NCBI GenBank assembly: GCA_949373075.1
Contig: CASIBX010000014.1
Coordinates: forward strand, 1 to 49,152
Source: Candidatus Poseidoniaceae archaeon
GTDB taxonomy: Archaea > Thermoplasmatota > Poseidoniia > Poseidoniales > Poseidoniaceae
Length of the DNA: 49,152 nt
Reading direction: 5' to 3'
Both the position numbers and the translations under genes were made by a program. Positions 17,820 through 27,408 of this stretch are shown one piece after another (position 1 is the stretch's first letter; every line of letters begins with the position of its first letter). A model generated the notes under the pieces. That model made no database searches. It was not told the DNA's origin and saw only the letters and a program-made list of their open reading frames with translations.

Positions 17820-19085
17820 ATGGCATTCCGAGATTTACTAGGTGCGGCGACTATAGTTACGGAGCCAACCAGTGTGCTGCATGGGGTTTTTGACAAGTCG
17901 AAGTCGACTGGTCATGAACTTCTGGTCTTTGAAAATCTCATCGAGGCCCCAGGGCACAAAATTGCTGTAAATCTCCTAACTCGTCCCAGACTATGTGCGG
18001 CACTCTCCATTGAGCCGGAAGATTTCATCGACCTATTGGGATGGGCCATGACCAATCCTGGAACGCCAAACATTGTTGATTCTGGTCCAATAATGGAATG
18101 TACTCAAGACACCCCCGATTTGACAAAATTACCTATTCCTCACCATTGGCGTGAAGACCGTGGAAGATACATGTCATCAAGTGTAATTATTGCTGAATAT
18201 GGCGGGATTAGAAATATGTCATTTCATAGACAACTATTGAGAGATGAGACTCATTTGGTAGTAAGACTGGTTCCTCGGCACCTTCATTCTATGGCCACTG
18301 AGGCAAGAAGTTTGGGCGAAGATGTAAAAATAGCAGTGATAAATGCCCCTGACCCTGTTGTACTTTTGGCAGCAGCGATGTCATTTGACTCAAATATTGA
18401 TGAATTGACAATTGCATCTGCTCTCCACGAAAAAATACACGGTGTTCCTCTTGATTTGGTTGAGCTACCTAATGGAATTCAAGTTCCAGCCAATGCAGAA
18501 TATGCAATGTGGGGCAGGATTACAACAGATAATGATGACGAAGGACCTTATGTCGACATCACCGGTACTGTCGATGATGTGCGTCAACAACCAGTAATCG
18601 AAATCGAGGGGATTACTCACCGTGAAAATCCAGTATTTCATGCATTGATTCCAGCAGAAGCTGAGCACAAGACCTTGATGGGATTGCCTAGAGCACCTAC
18701 AATCAAATCTGCAGTTAACGAGGTTTGCGAGTGTTTGGATGTTTACATGACTGAGGGTGGCGGAGGATGGCTTGCAGCAGTTGTTAAAATCAAAGTTAAC
18801 AATGAAGGTGATGCTGTGAAAGCGATTCATGCCGCTCTTGCTGGACATCGCTCGATGAAGATGGTAACTATCGTTGATGAAGATATAGATATCACGGACC
18901 CTGTTAGGGTAGAATGGGCCATGATGACTCGATGGCAACCAGATTCAGACTCAATAATTATCTCTGACCAGAAAGGATCTAGTTTGGACCCTTCCAGATT
19001 ATCAGATGGTAAAACTGCTAAAATTGGAATTGATGCAACGATTCCATGGGGTTATGACCGTTCAGGTTTCATGTCAGTTCAGTGA
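17820..19085 (+). CDS. UbiD-family decarboxylase (candidate anhydromevalonate phosphate decarboxylase)
   Basis: MAFRDLLGAA start; ITHRENPVFHALIPA.EHKTLMGLPRAPTI; EDIDITDPVRVEWAMMTRWQPDSDSII; PWGYDR. ORF track start at 17703 is probably too far upstream. Confidence 0.85.
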   Translation: MAFRDLLGAATIVTEPTSVLHGVFDKSKSTGHELLVFENLIEAPGHKIAVNLLTRPRLCAALSIEPEDFIDLLGWAMTNPGTPNIVDSGPIMECTQDTPDLTKLPIPHHWREDRGRYMSSSVIIAEYGGIRNMSFHRQLLRDETHLVVRLVPRHLHSMATEARSLGEDVKIAVINAPDPVVLLAAAMSFDSNIDELTIASALHEKIHGVPLDLVELPNGIQVPANAEYAMWGRITTDNDDEGPYVDITGTVDDVRQQPVIEIEGITHRENPVFHALIPAEAEHKTLMGLPRAPTIKSAVNEVCECLDVYMTEGGGGWLAAVVKIKVNNEGDAVKAIHAALAGHRSMKMVTIVDEDIDITDPVRVEWAMMTRWQPDSDSIIISDQKGSSLDPSRLSDGKTAKIGIDATIPWGYDRSGFMSVQ

Positions 19086-20074
19086 GTTGGTTGCAAATGG
19101 ACAGCGCATCGGTTCTTCAACACCCGAGACGCAATCTAGGTAGCCGTCATCGCTCACAAGCAGACCGGTTTGTTAAATTGGCTAAGCAAGACCCAAGTCG
19201 TGAGTCTGAGAACTTAGCCTGGGCAGAACAAAATGCACAACAGGCAGTTCTGTTTGATTTTACCGATGAAAGGAATTGGAGATGTCTTGCTATAATCAAG
19301 AAAATGCGCAATGATGGTGAAGGTTTAGCATTGGTTTTGGAAGATTTATTCATCGTCCTAGGTAGGGACCATGTTCAACTAAACCAACTGACTGGTGTCA
19401 ATCTCCTCGATGTTGGATTGGAATTACTCGAAGCTGCATTTATCACAGATTCACTAGAGCCCGAAAACTGGTTCGCTGGCCTAGAAGGTAACGATTTGGA
19501 AAGTTTTACCAATCGATGTAGGCGTCTAGATTTCACCGACCAACGTGCCAATATTATCTATGGTAGAAGGTTGGAGAGGATAAGAATCGCTGGGCATGAA
19601 GATTTGTTCATCGATCTAGTCCAACACCTACTAGCACACCGCCCTGCAAACCACGAACTATGGATGGAATTAGGTCGCCTCCATGAAAGAAGAGATGAAA
19701 TCGACCAAGCTTGGCTATGTTATGACCATGTCCAGCAACTAAGGCCTACTGAAAAGGTCAGAGATATATTCCTTGAACGTCTAAAAGATGCAATGGATGG
19801 TAAAGAAAACCAGCCATGGAGTGGGCCTTCACTTCGAACTCGTTCAGATTTCTTAACTCGAATGCAAAGCCTTTCTCAATCTGTTTCTGATGTTGTAGGA
19901 GAAGAAATCGTATCTGAAGAAAGTGAATCTGTCGACCCGGACCTGAAGAGATTGCAGGTCTTGATTGAATCTGGAGAAGCCGCTGAGGCATTCTTCATGG
20001 CTCGCTCATTGTTAACTTCGGGCGAGGAATGGGCTGAAGAGTGGATGATAAAAGCGCAATCAATGCTTGATTAA
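19082..20074 (+). CDS. TPR-repeat protein, function unknown
   Basis: ATGA overlap with the UbiD gene; helical repeats such as HELWMELGRLHERRDEIDQAWLCYDHVQQLRPTEKV. Confidence 0.6.
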   Translation: MSWLQMDSASVLQHPRRNLGSRHRSQADRFVKLAKQDPSRESENLAWAEQNAQQAVLFDFTDERNWRCLAIIKKMRNDGEGLALVLEDLFIVLGRDHVQLNQLTGVNLLDVGLELLEAAFITDSLEPENWFAGLEGNDLESFTNRCRRLDFTDQRANIIYGRRLERIRIAGHEDLFIDLVQHLLAHRPANHELWMELGRLHERRDEIDQAWLCYDHVQQLRPTEKVRDIFLERLKDAMDGKENQPWSGPSLRTRSDFLTRMQSLSQSVSDVVGEEIVSEESESVDPDLKRLQVLIESGEAAEAFFMARSLLTSGEEWAEEWMIKAQSMLD

Positions 20075-21105
20075 TTATCCTTCAGAGTCATAATTTCAGT
20101 AACTCTAGATTTCCATATCGCTGCTTCGCTGCCCTCGCTAATCGAGGCACAGAGTGCTGCTAACATAGCATCTTCAACCTCTTCATGAGATACGAGTAGG
20201 TCTGCAAATAGGTCCTCTCTTCCAAGTCTCTTAGCAAGCGTGATTAAAGCCCTTAAGTCCGGCCTTTCATGTCCTGAAAAACCATCTTCCGTGTGTTCTA
20301 CACACCATTCTAATACTCCGTTGACATCTTCAGGAGATACCTGCAATATCGGTGCAGATTCACCAGCAGATTGTGGTTTAGCATCTACAATTTGGTCGGC
20401 AAATTTCACTGCACCATCGACTATGTATTCTGCTGCAATCTCGACGAATATCGCCCCTGATTCTACAGCCAAACCGTACTGCTTTGATATCATGGCGTGA
20501 GCATGTGCATTGAATGCGCATCTTGCCGCATCAAAAATATGACCGTATGATAGGTGTATTCTGGCTGCCTGAATACGAGATATTGCGATGGTCTCATTAG
20601 CGTGGCCTGCGTTTCTTGAAATCTCACCGTGGACGTGTAATGCCATCATCGATTCATCTATCGATAGATGAAAAGCGGCTTTGTTTAACAATGAGATATC
20701 ATGATCCCTGCTAGCCTTAGCTACAGACTTTAATCGAGTCTCTGCCCAAGTTAAGTCATCACGTGCTCCCTCGATATTACCATTTTCAAAATGAACTAAA
20801 CCTCTTTCCATTCGCAGTCGGCCTTCGATTGCTAAATCTCTAGTCTCGGGGTTTCTTGCCACCTCTAATGCACTTTCTATAGATTCAATGTTGATTTTAC
20901 CTTCAATTCTTAAAATCAGTAATTCTAGCACTTTAGCCTCTGCCGGTGTTAGTTTGTCGGTTAAGAATTCAACAATTCCACTTCCTAATACGATTCCCAA
21001 TTCGGCTACGCCTAGCCAACTAGTCCAACCCATTTTTTCTAGAAGTGGCTCAAGATTTCTCTCACCATTTTCGTATGCTTGGACAATCTCTTCAGGATTC
21101 ATCAC
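20071..21105 (-). CDS. TPR-like helical-repeat protein, function unknown
   Basis: Ala-rich helical repeats (RMERGLVHFENGNIEGARDDLTWAETRL); start overlaps the end of the DHH gene. Confidence 0.5.
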   Translation of the reverse strand: MMNPEEIVQAYENGERNLEPLLEKMGWTSWLGVAELGIVLGSGIVEFLTDKLTPAEAKVLELLILRIEGKINIESIESALEVARNPETRDLAIEGRLRMERGLVHFENGNIEGARDDLTWAETRLKSVAKASRDHDISLLNKAAFHLSIDESMMALHVHGEISRNAGHANETIAISRIQAARIHLSYGHIFDAARCAFNAHAHAMISKQYGLAVESGAIFVEIAAEYIVDGAVKFADQIVDAKPQSAGESAPILQVSPEDVNGVLEWCVEHTEDGFSGHERPDLRALITLAKRLGREDLFADLLVSHEEVEDAMLAALCASISEGSEAAIWKSRVTEIMTLKDN

Positions 21106-22075
21106 TTACCCTCCTGGTGCTCGCAAGAATATTGATGAAAGCGGTTTCGCCAGCGATTCTGTCACAACGACCACTCCAGCCGGCTGCACCATCATGACCT
21201 CCACCTTCTCCACCCATTTTTTCAGCCAATTGTTGCATCATTTTTCCAAGATGTATACCTGAATTAGTGGATGAACGTGGGGCTCGAGCGGTTAGTCTGG
21301 TCTCACCATCACGATTACGAGATACAAGTGCAACTTCGGCACCTGCTTGTACCAACAGTCCAGCGACTCTTCCTTCAAGGATCCCTGCATATGTGTGAAC
21401 TAAATTCCACTTACCTGATTCGATGGATTGGCACCTGGTTAAAGCCTTGACAATGGCTCCTCTATCACTGGCTGTAATATTCTCAGTTTGTATGTCTTCT
21501 ACAAACTTTTGATATTCGAAATCAGCCCCATCTAGAATCTCAGCAGCACATCTTAGTGATGATTCATCTGCGTGGCGGAATCTACCGGTATCTGTAATCA
21601 GTCCCGCAAGCAATAGCTTGCGTACTTCATTACTCAGGGTTTCGGGAGAGTACTCATTTAGATACTGGAATACCATTTGGGTTGTAGAACGTGCATTTCC
21701 TCGCACTTCCAAATCATCATCTCCAAATGTCCACTCGCATGTGTCATGGTGGTCGATTACGCAAATTGGAACTCCCTTTGGTAGTGTCACTCCTGTTTGT
21801 GACTCTGCAGCCGCATCTACGATAATTATCCCACCTAGTTTTGATGGCCAACTTGGTTTATCTGATATTTTACGGAATGGGGCCTCGAGTTCTTCACACA
21901 GTCTGTTCGCTAATCTCCCAACATGTAATCCACATGCTAACAATCCTGGGTTCGAAGAAGCCAGAGCGATCGCAGAACCAATTGTGTCCATATCGCCATT
22001 TCTTCCGGCCAGGACGGGAACAGCACCACGTGTGGTGGCCTCTGCTATCCATTCTGCCAATTTGTCCAAGTTCAT
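21092..22075 (-). CDS. DHH-family phosphoesterase (NrnA/RecJ-like)
   Basis: VLAGRNGDMDTIGSAIAL, VCVIDHHDTCEW (DHH motif), GLITDTGRFRHADESSLRCAAEIL, C-terminal GGEGGGHDGAAGWSG (DHHA1). Confidence 0.85.
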   Translation of the reverse strand: MNLDKLAEWIAEATTRGAVPVLAGRNGDMDTIGSAIALASSNPGLLACGLHVGRLANRLCEELEAPFRKISDKPSWPSKLGGIIIVDAAAESQTGVTLPKGVPICVIDHHDTCEWTFGDDDLEVRGNARSTTQMVFQYLNEYSPETLSNEVRKLLLAGLITDTGRFRHADESSLRCAAEILDGADFEYQKFVEDIQTENITASDRGAIVKALTRCQSIESGKWNLVHTYAGILEGRVAGLLVQAGAEVALVSRNRDGETRLTARAPRSSTNSGIHLGKMMQQLAEKMGGEGGGHDGAAGWSGRCDRIAGETAFINILASTRRVSDES

Positions 22076-22380
22076 CCCTCAAGAGATTGTTTGAGTTGTT
22101 CGTAGGTAGAAATTAATTCCGCCTCTCTAGCGCCCATACTGGCAACAGCTTTCGACATCTGTTCGAGGGTTGATTCTAAATCCTTGAGTAATTGTTCTCT
22201 GTCATCGACTTCGATTAGGATTGTACCCATCTGTCGATGTAATGCTAAATCTTTAGGCTGGCTCTTTACTGCTGCAATAGTTCCTTCTAACTCTCGTAAT
22301 TGAGCATTAAGTGAAGCAACTTGTTGTCGTGCATTTTGCACTTCTGCGACTACCATTTGCAATTGTTGAGCGGCTTCCAT
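22072..22380 (-). CDS. pfdB: Prefoldin beta-like subunit
   Basis: ~100 aa helical coiled coil with central beta-type segment (ILIEVDDREQLLKDLESTLEQ); position in the exosome superoperon. Confidence 0.65.
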   Translation of the reverse strand: MEAAQQLQMVVAEVQNARQQVASLNAQLRELEGTIAAVKSQPKDLALHRQMGTILIEVDDREQLLKDLESTLEQMSKAVASMGAREAELISTYEQLKQSLEG

Positions 22381-22404
22381 GTTATCTCCTCAGTAGTGGG
22401 GGGT

Positions 22405-22611
22405 TCAAGAATCCATCACTTCGATTACTCGATTTGCGATTACTAGAGAGCGCATTCTGGTATTCCACATGGCTCTCGCATCTTTAGCACGGCTTTCTTG
22501 TAAAGTGAATGAAAGGTTTTCACCATTTACACTTACTTCTTCTTCACTTGCTAGGCTAGCAGCTAAAGATTTAGCATAGGGGGAATCCACCGAAAGGCGG
22601 ACAGACCACAA
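22405..22611 (-). CDS. pcc1: KEOPS subunit Pcc1-like protein
   Basis: Small CTAG/Pcc1-type sequence NGENLSFTLQESRAKDARAMWNTRMRSLVIANRVIEVM between rpl37ae and prefoldin. Confidence 0.6.
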   Translation of the reverse strand: MWSVRLSVDSPYAKSLAASLASEEEVSVNGENLSFTLQESRAKDARAMWNTRMRSLVIANRVIEVMDS

Positions 22612-22617
22612 AAAGAA

Positions 22618-22977
22618 TCACTCCTCTTCGTCGATCTCACCGGCATTTAGTGCACGCTCGTATTCAATAGCTGCTTGCTGTGCGATATATGCCATGTCAG
22701 CGGTTGTTGCACCGTCTGTGTTTCGGCGAATGATTCTGTTGTTAGCATCAGATGCTCGGGTGTATGGTTCCCATGCGCCACCAGCAAATGTGTGGCCACA
22801 CTTTCCACATGACCATATTCCTACGGACTGACGGGTGACCTTACGGTACTGGCAAACAGGACATGTATACTTAGCAGACTTCTTCTTCAAAGCCATGCCA
22901 GCATTACGTCGAACACTAACACCATATCTTGCTCCGAATCTGCCAGTTATGCCGGCCTTCTGAGTACGCTTTGCCAT
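22618..22977 (-). CDS. rpl37ae: 50S ribosomal protein L37Ae (eL43)
   Basis: GITGRFGARYGVSVRRNAGMALKKKSAKYTCPVCQYRKVTRQSVGIWSCGKCGHTFAGGAWEP. Confidence 0.95.
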   Translation of the reverse strand: MAKRTQKAGITGRFGARYGVSVRRNAGMALKKKSAKYTCPVCQYRKVTRQSVGIWSCGKCGHTFAGGAWEPYTRASDANNRIIRRNTDGATTADMAYIAQQAAIEYERALNAGEIDEEE

Positions 22978-22979
22978 GT

Positions 22980-23765
22980 TTAAGCCTCCTTTGAGTTGAC
23001 CAGATTAGCAAGTTCGGCGCAGCGTTGCTGTGCGACTCCTAGTATCTCGTCGAATTCCGCCGGCGTGAAAGTTCCCTTTAACCCCTTCTGAAGTGAATGG
23101 AGATGTCCTTCATCTCCAAGAGTGATGTGAATCCTCTCATCTCCACCCAATTCCTCTTCATCATTTGCGTCAAGAACATAACGTCCTCCAACTCTGGTAA
23201 ATGAACACATAGTAGGTGTCATTGATACTGCTAGTGGGTAATCTTCCCCAATATCGAATCTCTCTGCTGGAACGATAGCAGTTCGCAGTGCTGCGATAGC
23301 ACCGAGAGCACATGCGTCGAAGATATTTCCTTTGTCAGACAGTACGTGAATGTCGATCATAACACCCAACACTTTCTCACCAGGAATGATACAAAGAGAG
23401 TCCATGTCAATACATCCTGACTCACGAATTCCACGGTCTACAACTCTACCTAATTCGATAGATTGTGGTGATGGTGGTCCCGGTTCATACTTTCTTCCAG
23501 CGACAGGGCGAAGTTCAGCCCCGCACATAAGAGAGCCTTGCGCAGGTCGGTCTGGCCAAGGTGTTCTAATCTCGAATTTGACACCAGCATAAATTATGGT
23601 ATCTCCCCAAGTAACCTTAGCGCTTCCTTCAGCATTGTATAGGCAATCTGTTTCTAGAGTAATATCACGAGAGTCCCAGCGGCCTCGACCGTCTATCCTC
23701 TGGTCATTTGCAGCAAGAGCTGCAAGTTCTTGACGTAGTAGACTAGGTACTAGTTCTACCATCAA
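22980..23765 (-). CDS. rrp42: Exosome subunit Rrp42
   Basis: RNase PH fold, DGRGRWDSRDITLETDCLYNAEGSAKVTWGDTIIYAGVKFE; adjacent to Rrp41. Confidence 0.92.
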   Translation of the reverse strand: MMVELVPSLLRQELAALAANDQRIDGRGRWDSRDITLETDCLYNAEGSAKVTWGDTIIYAGVKFEIRTPWPDRPAQGSLMCGAELRPVAGRKYEPGPPSPQSIELGRVVDRGIRESGCIDMDSLCIIPGEKVLGVMIDIHVLSDKGNIFDACALGAIAALRTAIVPAERFDIGEDYPLAVSMTPTMCSFTRVGGRYVLDANDEEELGGDERIHITLGDEGHLHSLQKGLKGTFTPAEFDEILGVAQQRCAELANLVNSKEA

Positions 23766-24499
23766 GCCTCACCTCCATTCTTTTCTAAATATCTGCGTTT
23801 GAGAGCATCGATCATTAATACATGAATTTCCCTTGCAGCTTTCAAATTGTATTCCATACAGGTGTTGTATTCCTCAAACGATAGGTCGCCATCCATCTGT
23901 AGGAAGGCAATCTCACCGGTCGTAGGTAGAATACCCATTGGCAAATCTGCTTGTCCATAGTTGTCTTCAGCCTTATCTAGGTCGAGAACTACTGTGTCCT
24001 CAATCTTGCCGCTTGCAACGCCTACAATCAAATCTCTCATCGGAATTCCAGCATCAGCAAGAGCCACTGCTGCAGCAGTTATTCCTACACAGCGAGTTCC
24101 TGCTTCAGCAGCAAGGATTTCAATTTCGACACGAATCTTTGAGCGAGGGAATCTTTCAACGAGAACTACACTTTCAAGTGCTTCTGCTGTGACCTTACTA
24201 ATCTCACGAGAACGTCGATTGTAACCTGGCCTGATTCTGTCGCTGGTAGAGAATGGTGCCATGTTGTATCTTACATCGATAACTGCACGGTCTTGGCGTT
24301 GAATCTTACGAGGGTGAGCCTCCATTGGACCATACACTGCACAAACTGCAACATTGAGTCCATGCTTAACCCAAGCAGAACCATCAGCAGCAGGCAAAAT
24401 ACCTGCTTCGATTTCAACTTCTCTCATCTCATCGACTTTGCGACCATCTAATCGCAAGCCATCTTCACGTAGTAATTTTACATCTCCGTATCCGCCCAT
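23762..24499 (-). CDS. rrp41: Exosome catalytic subunit Rrp41
   Basis: RLDGRKVDEMREVEIEAGILPAADGSAWVKHGLNVAVCAVYGP; NMAPFST; AEAGTRCVGITAAAVALADAGIPMRD. Confidence 0.94.
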   Translation of the reverse strand: MGGYGDVKLLREDGLRLDGRKVDEMREVEIEAGILPAADGSAWVKHGLNVAVCAVYGPMEAHPRKIQRQDRAVIDVRYNMAPFSTSDRIRPGYNRRSREISKVTAEALESVVLVERFPRSKIRVEIEILAAEAGTRCVGITAAAVALADAGIPMRDLIVGVASGKIEDTVVLDLDKAEDNYGQADLPMGILPTTGEIAFLQMDGDLSFEEYNTCMEYNLKAAREIHVLMIDALKRRYLEKNGGEA

Positions 24500-25221
24500 C
24501 AGGCATTCCTCCTATTTTCGATTAATGCTTCTAATGAGGCATTGAATGTGGCCATGTGGCCTTCGTTACGTACCAAATCGAGTACTGTACGCATGAATGC
24601 GATTCCGTCTGCGTCACCATCGACCCAAACTCGTCCATTTTCTGCCACTATAACACGGCAGTCACTAACTTCTTTCAGTTGACGTAGAGTTGAATCTGCG
24701 TCTCCCCTCAAGCGTGAAATATGATTCATTGATATTTCGGACATAACTCCTTCCTTTAGTCGGCGTAGTCCTACTCCCTTCATCGTTAGTACGACGTTGT
24801 GTGCTTCATCAACTTCCTGTACACGAGCCAACATTACGTCGCCAATGTCCATCTGCTCACGAGCAGCACCAAATTCTACCTTCCAAGGTGCTAATGACAT
24901 TGGTAGTAGTCCATTGAATGGTCCGTTAACATCTGCGAACCAGAGATTGTTACGCACACTTTCGACAACTCCGATGATTAGGTCACCAGATCTTGGCATG
25001 TATGCAGCGTGAATCGGGTCTACCGATGTCACACCATTGTTTTCTTTAGCCCACCCAACTCGGGTTGCTATGATTTTGTCACCCATGATTAGGGTTCCAG
25101 TTCCTGCTCGTGCACCTGATGAGGCCCCGATGGCCTCCCCAGGAGTCACGAGGCGCAGCTCGGCGCCTTCTTTCGCTCCTGACATTTCTTTGTCTCCGAG
25201 TCGGGCGACCCGCCATCCCAT
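24499..25221 (-). CDS. rrp4: Exosome RNA-binding subunit Rrp4
   Basis: RLVTPGEAIG...GTLIMGDKIIATRVG; S1-like GDLIIGVVESVRNNLWFADVNGPFNGLLPMS; C-terminal KH-like region. Confidence 0.9.
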   Translation of the reverse strand: MGWRVARLGDKEMSGAKEGAELRLVTPGEAIGASSGARAGTGTLIMGDKIIATRVGWAKENNGVTSVDPIHAAYMPRSGDLIIGVVESVRNNLWFADVNGPFNGLLPMSLAPWKVEFGAAREQMDIGDVMLARVQEVDEAHNVVLTMKGVGLRRLKEGVMSEISMNHISRLRGDADSTLRQLKEVSDCRVIVAENGRVWVDGDADGIAFMRTVLDLVRNEGHMATFNASLEALIENRRNA

Positions 25222-25247
25222 GATAAAGCAGACGCTTGTTATGTTAC

Positions 25248-25946
25248 TTACAACTCCTTAACTTCGGAGTTACTATCGACGCCTTTCACCCTTCCAATCA
25301 AACTACTAGCCATCCCAGGGGGGCATTCGATGATACATGCCCAGTCGCCATTGGAAAGCCATTCATCTTTGTCGAGATATGGTCGCAAAAACTTAGCGGC
25401 TGAACCATAGCCAGAGCCAGGTATTCTAAATGCAATCCTCACCGGTTCAAAAGATAATGGAATCAACGGTTTCAATACGTCAATCGCCTCTTTTACTAGA
25501 ACATCTAGCCGCTTGAAGGGGTCCACTGAGAACCTACTTTCTTCCAGAGCCAATTCAATTCTGGTTCTAGGATGAGGAGTTTTTGCTTTAGGATCTATTG
25601 CTGTAGAATGGATTTCTTGAATAATTAATTGTTTCTTCTGTTCCACCATATTTTTGCGTTGGTTGGTAGTTAGTTGTATACTTCCTTTTTCAAGAATCGT
25701 TTTGGTGATTTCAAAAATGTCCTGAGTTCCAAAAGTTGATTCGATAGCCTCACCGGTCGGCCTATCGCCTCCCCTTGCATCATTCCAGACTTCATCTGTT
25801 GCCAGGAAGTCATCAAGACTAACACTGGAGGGGTCTAATCGAAAAGTTTCAACCAAGTCTGGGTCAACCAATATCTCGTATCGCTTACCGCCAAACTCCC
25901 ATCGTGCCAAGACTGCTGAGTCTAGGCTTACCATGGATATATTCAC
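25248..25946 (-). CDS. Ribosome maturation protein SBDS/SDO1
   Basis: WEFGGKRYEILVDPDLVETFR; DDFLATDEVWNDARGGDRPTGEAIESTFGTQDIFEITKTILEKGSIQLTTNQRKNMVEQKKQLIIQEIHSTAIDPKAKTPHPRTRIELALEESRF. Confidence 0.95.
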   Translation of the reverse strand: MNISMVSLDSAVLARWEFGGKRYEILVDPDLVETFRLDPSSVSLDDFLATDEVWNDARGGDRPTGEAIESTFGTQDIFEITKTILEKGSIQLTTNQRKNMVEQKKQLIIQEIHSTAIDPKAKTPHPRTRIELALEESRFSVDPFKRLDVLVKEAIDVLKPLIPLSFEPVRIAFRIPGSGYGSAAKFLRPYLDKDEWLSNGDWACIIECPPGMASSLIGRVKGVDSNSEVKEL

Positions 25947-26674
25947 TCCTCAAGAGGCTTGAGACGGTCAATTTGTTTGTTGACTTCTTCCCTGTCTAGG
26001 ACACGATAGCCTTCACTGTCGACAACCGAGACTTCCACAGCATCTCTGTTGAGTTCCTGGTCGTTAGCATTTCTAAGCGCCTCGAGTCCAAGTTTCATGG
26101 CTGCATTAAGAGTCAAGTTTTCCTTCCAGTTATTCTCGAAATATTCGATTACTGTATTCCTGCCACTTCCAATAGCACCTGCGTGGTATGATTGGTAAGC
26201 TCCGGATGGGTCCGTTTCGAACAAGTGAATTCCATTGTCATCTACTCCGCCGATTAGTAAAGCTGTTCCAAATGGTCTGGAACCCCCGTACTGTGTGAAA
26301 GATTGCTTGAAGTCGCAAATTTTCTTGGTTAGGATATCGATTGGTACAGATGCCGCATAGGTGATTCGATTGATTTGTGCTTCTACTCTTGCACGTGCCA
26401 CTAATTGTCTTGCATCAGCGACTAAACCACTGGTTGCAACACCTACATGTCCATCTATCTTGAACATCTTTTCAATGGATTCTGGTATGATAAGTCTACT
26501 AGCAATACGCTTGTCGCAAACAAGTACAACACCATCTCTGAACTTTAGTCCAGCAGTTGTTGTACCTCTCTTTACGCTCTCTCTTGCATATTCTACCTGA
26601 AACAATCTTCCATCTGGGCTGAATGTGGTAATTCCGTGGTCATATCCTCTTCCGCTTGGCTGCAAACTGTCCAC
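25943..26674 (-). CDS. psmA: 20S proteasome alpha subunit
   Basis: GYDHGITTFSPDGRLFQVEYARESVKRGTTTAGLKF; GLVADARQLVARARVEAQ; TQYGGSRPFGTALLIGGVD. Confidence 0.96.
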   Translation of the reverse strand: MDSLQPSGRGYDHGITTFSPDGRLFQVEYARESVKRGTTTAGLKFRDGVVLVCDKRIASRLIIPESIEKMFKIDGHVGVATSGLVADARQLVARARVEAQINRITYAASVPIDILTKKICDFKQSFTQYGGSRPFGTALLIGGVDDNGIHLFETDPSGAYQSYHAGAIGSGRNTVIEYFENNWKENLTLNAAMKLGLEALRNANDQELNRDAVEVSVVDSEGYRVLDREEVNKQIDRLKPLEE

Positions 26675-26727
26675 CTTAGATGGCGGTCCGGGCGGGGTCT
26701 TATCAACCTTGGCGGGATGGGGAGGCT

Positions 26728-27375
26728 GTGAAGGTGGCAGTACTCTCTAGTGGTGGCAAAGATAGCAGTGCCGCGATATGGTGGGCTCAGTGTAAGGGCT
26801 GGGACTTAACTCACCTTGTTACTGTGATAGTTGACGGTGACGATTCTTGGATGTTTCAGATACCAGGTGTATCATTGGTCGAGAAGCAAGCCGAGTTATG
26901 TAATTGTCAATGGGTTTCTGTGAATAGCAAAGGCGTTCCTGATGAAGAGATAACAGATTTAGAGAATGGTCTAAAGGAATTGGACATCGATGCGATTGTT
27001 TCTGGAGCAATACGTTCTGATTATCAGAAGACCAGAATCGAGAGAATGGCCGAAAGACTAGGAATCAAATCCTTCACGCCTCTATGGCATCAATCAAGTG
27101 AATCCCACATGTCGGGATTGGTAGAGAATGGTTTCCAAGTTATGATCTCAGGAGTATCTTCTGAGGGGCTTGGTAAAGAATGGCTAGGTCATACATTAAC
27201 AAATGAATCATTAGCAAAATTGTCTTTACTTGCTGCGAAATATAGATTTAATGTTGATGGAGAAGGTGGCGAGTATGAAACTTTAGTAACCGCAGGTCCG
27301 CACATGACAGGCACCTTAGATTTGGATTACAAAATAGAATGGGATGGTGTCCGTGGGCACCTAATATTCGAATAA
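26728..27375 (+). CDS. Diphthine-ammonia ligase-like PP-loop ATPase (Dph6)
   Basis: KVAVLSSGGKDSSAAIWWA PP-loop; VSGAIRSDYQKTRIERMAERLGIKSFTPLWHQ; GEGGEYETLVTAGPH. GTG start at 26728 favoured (ORF track gives 26680). Confidence 0.87.
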   Translation: MKVAVLSSGGKDSSAAIWWAQCKGWDLTHLVTVIVDGDDSWMFQIPGVSLVEKQAELCNCQWVSVNSKGVPDEEITDLENGLKELDIDAIVSGAIRSDYQKTRIERMAERLGIKSFTPLWHQSSESHMSGLVENGFQVMISGVSSEGLGKEWLGHTLTNESLAKLSLLAAKYRFNVDGEGGEYETLVTAGPHMTGTLDLDYKIEWDGVRGHLIFE

Positions 27376-27408
27376 ATTGCTAAAAATCAGCAACTCCAGT
27401 CACTCGGA

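Noticed and set aside
18465-18938. 157-aa minus-strand ORF
   Set aside because: Fully antisense to the UbiD-family gene; sequence composition (many C/H/N/S) is typical of a spurious complement reading frame
21618-22116. Plus-strand ORFs of 158 and 91 aa
   Set aside because: Antisense to the DHH phosphoesterase gene, no recognisable motif
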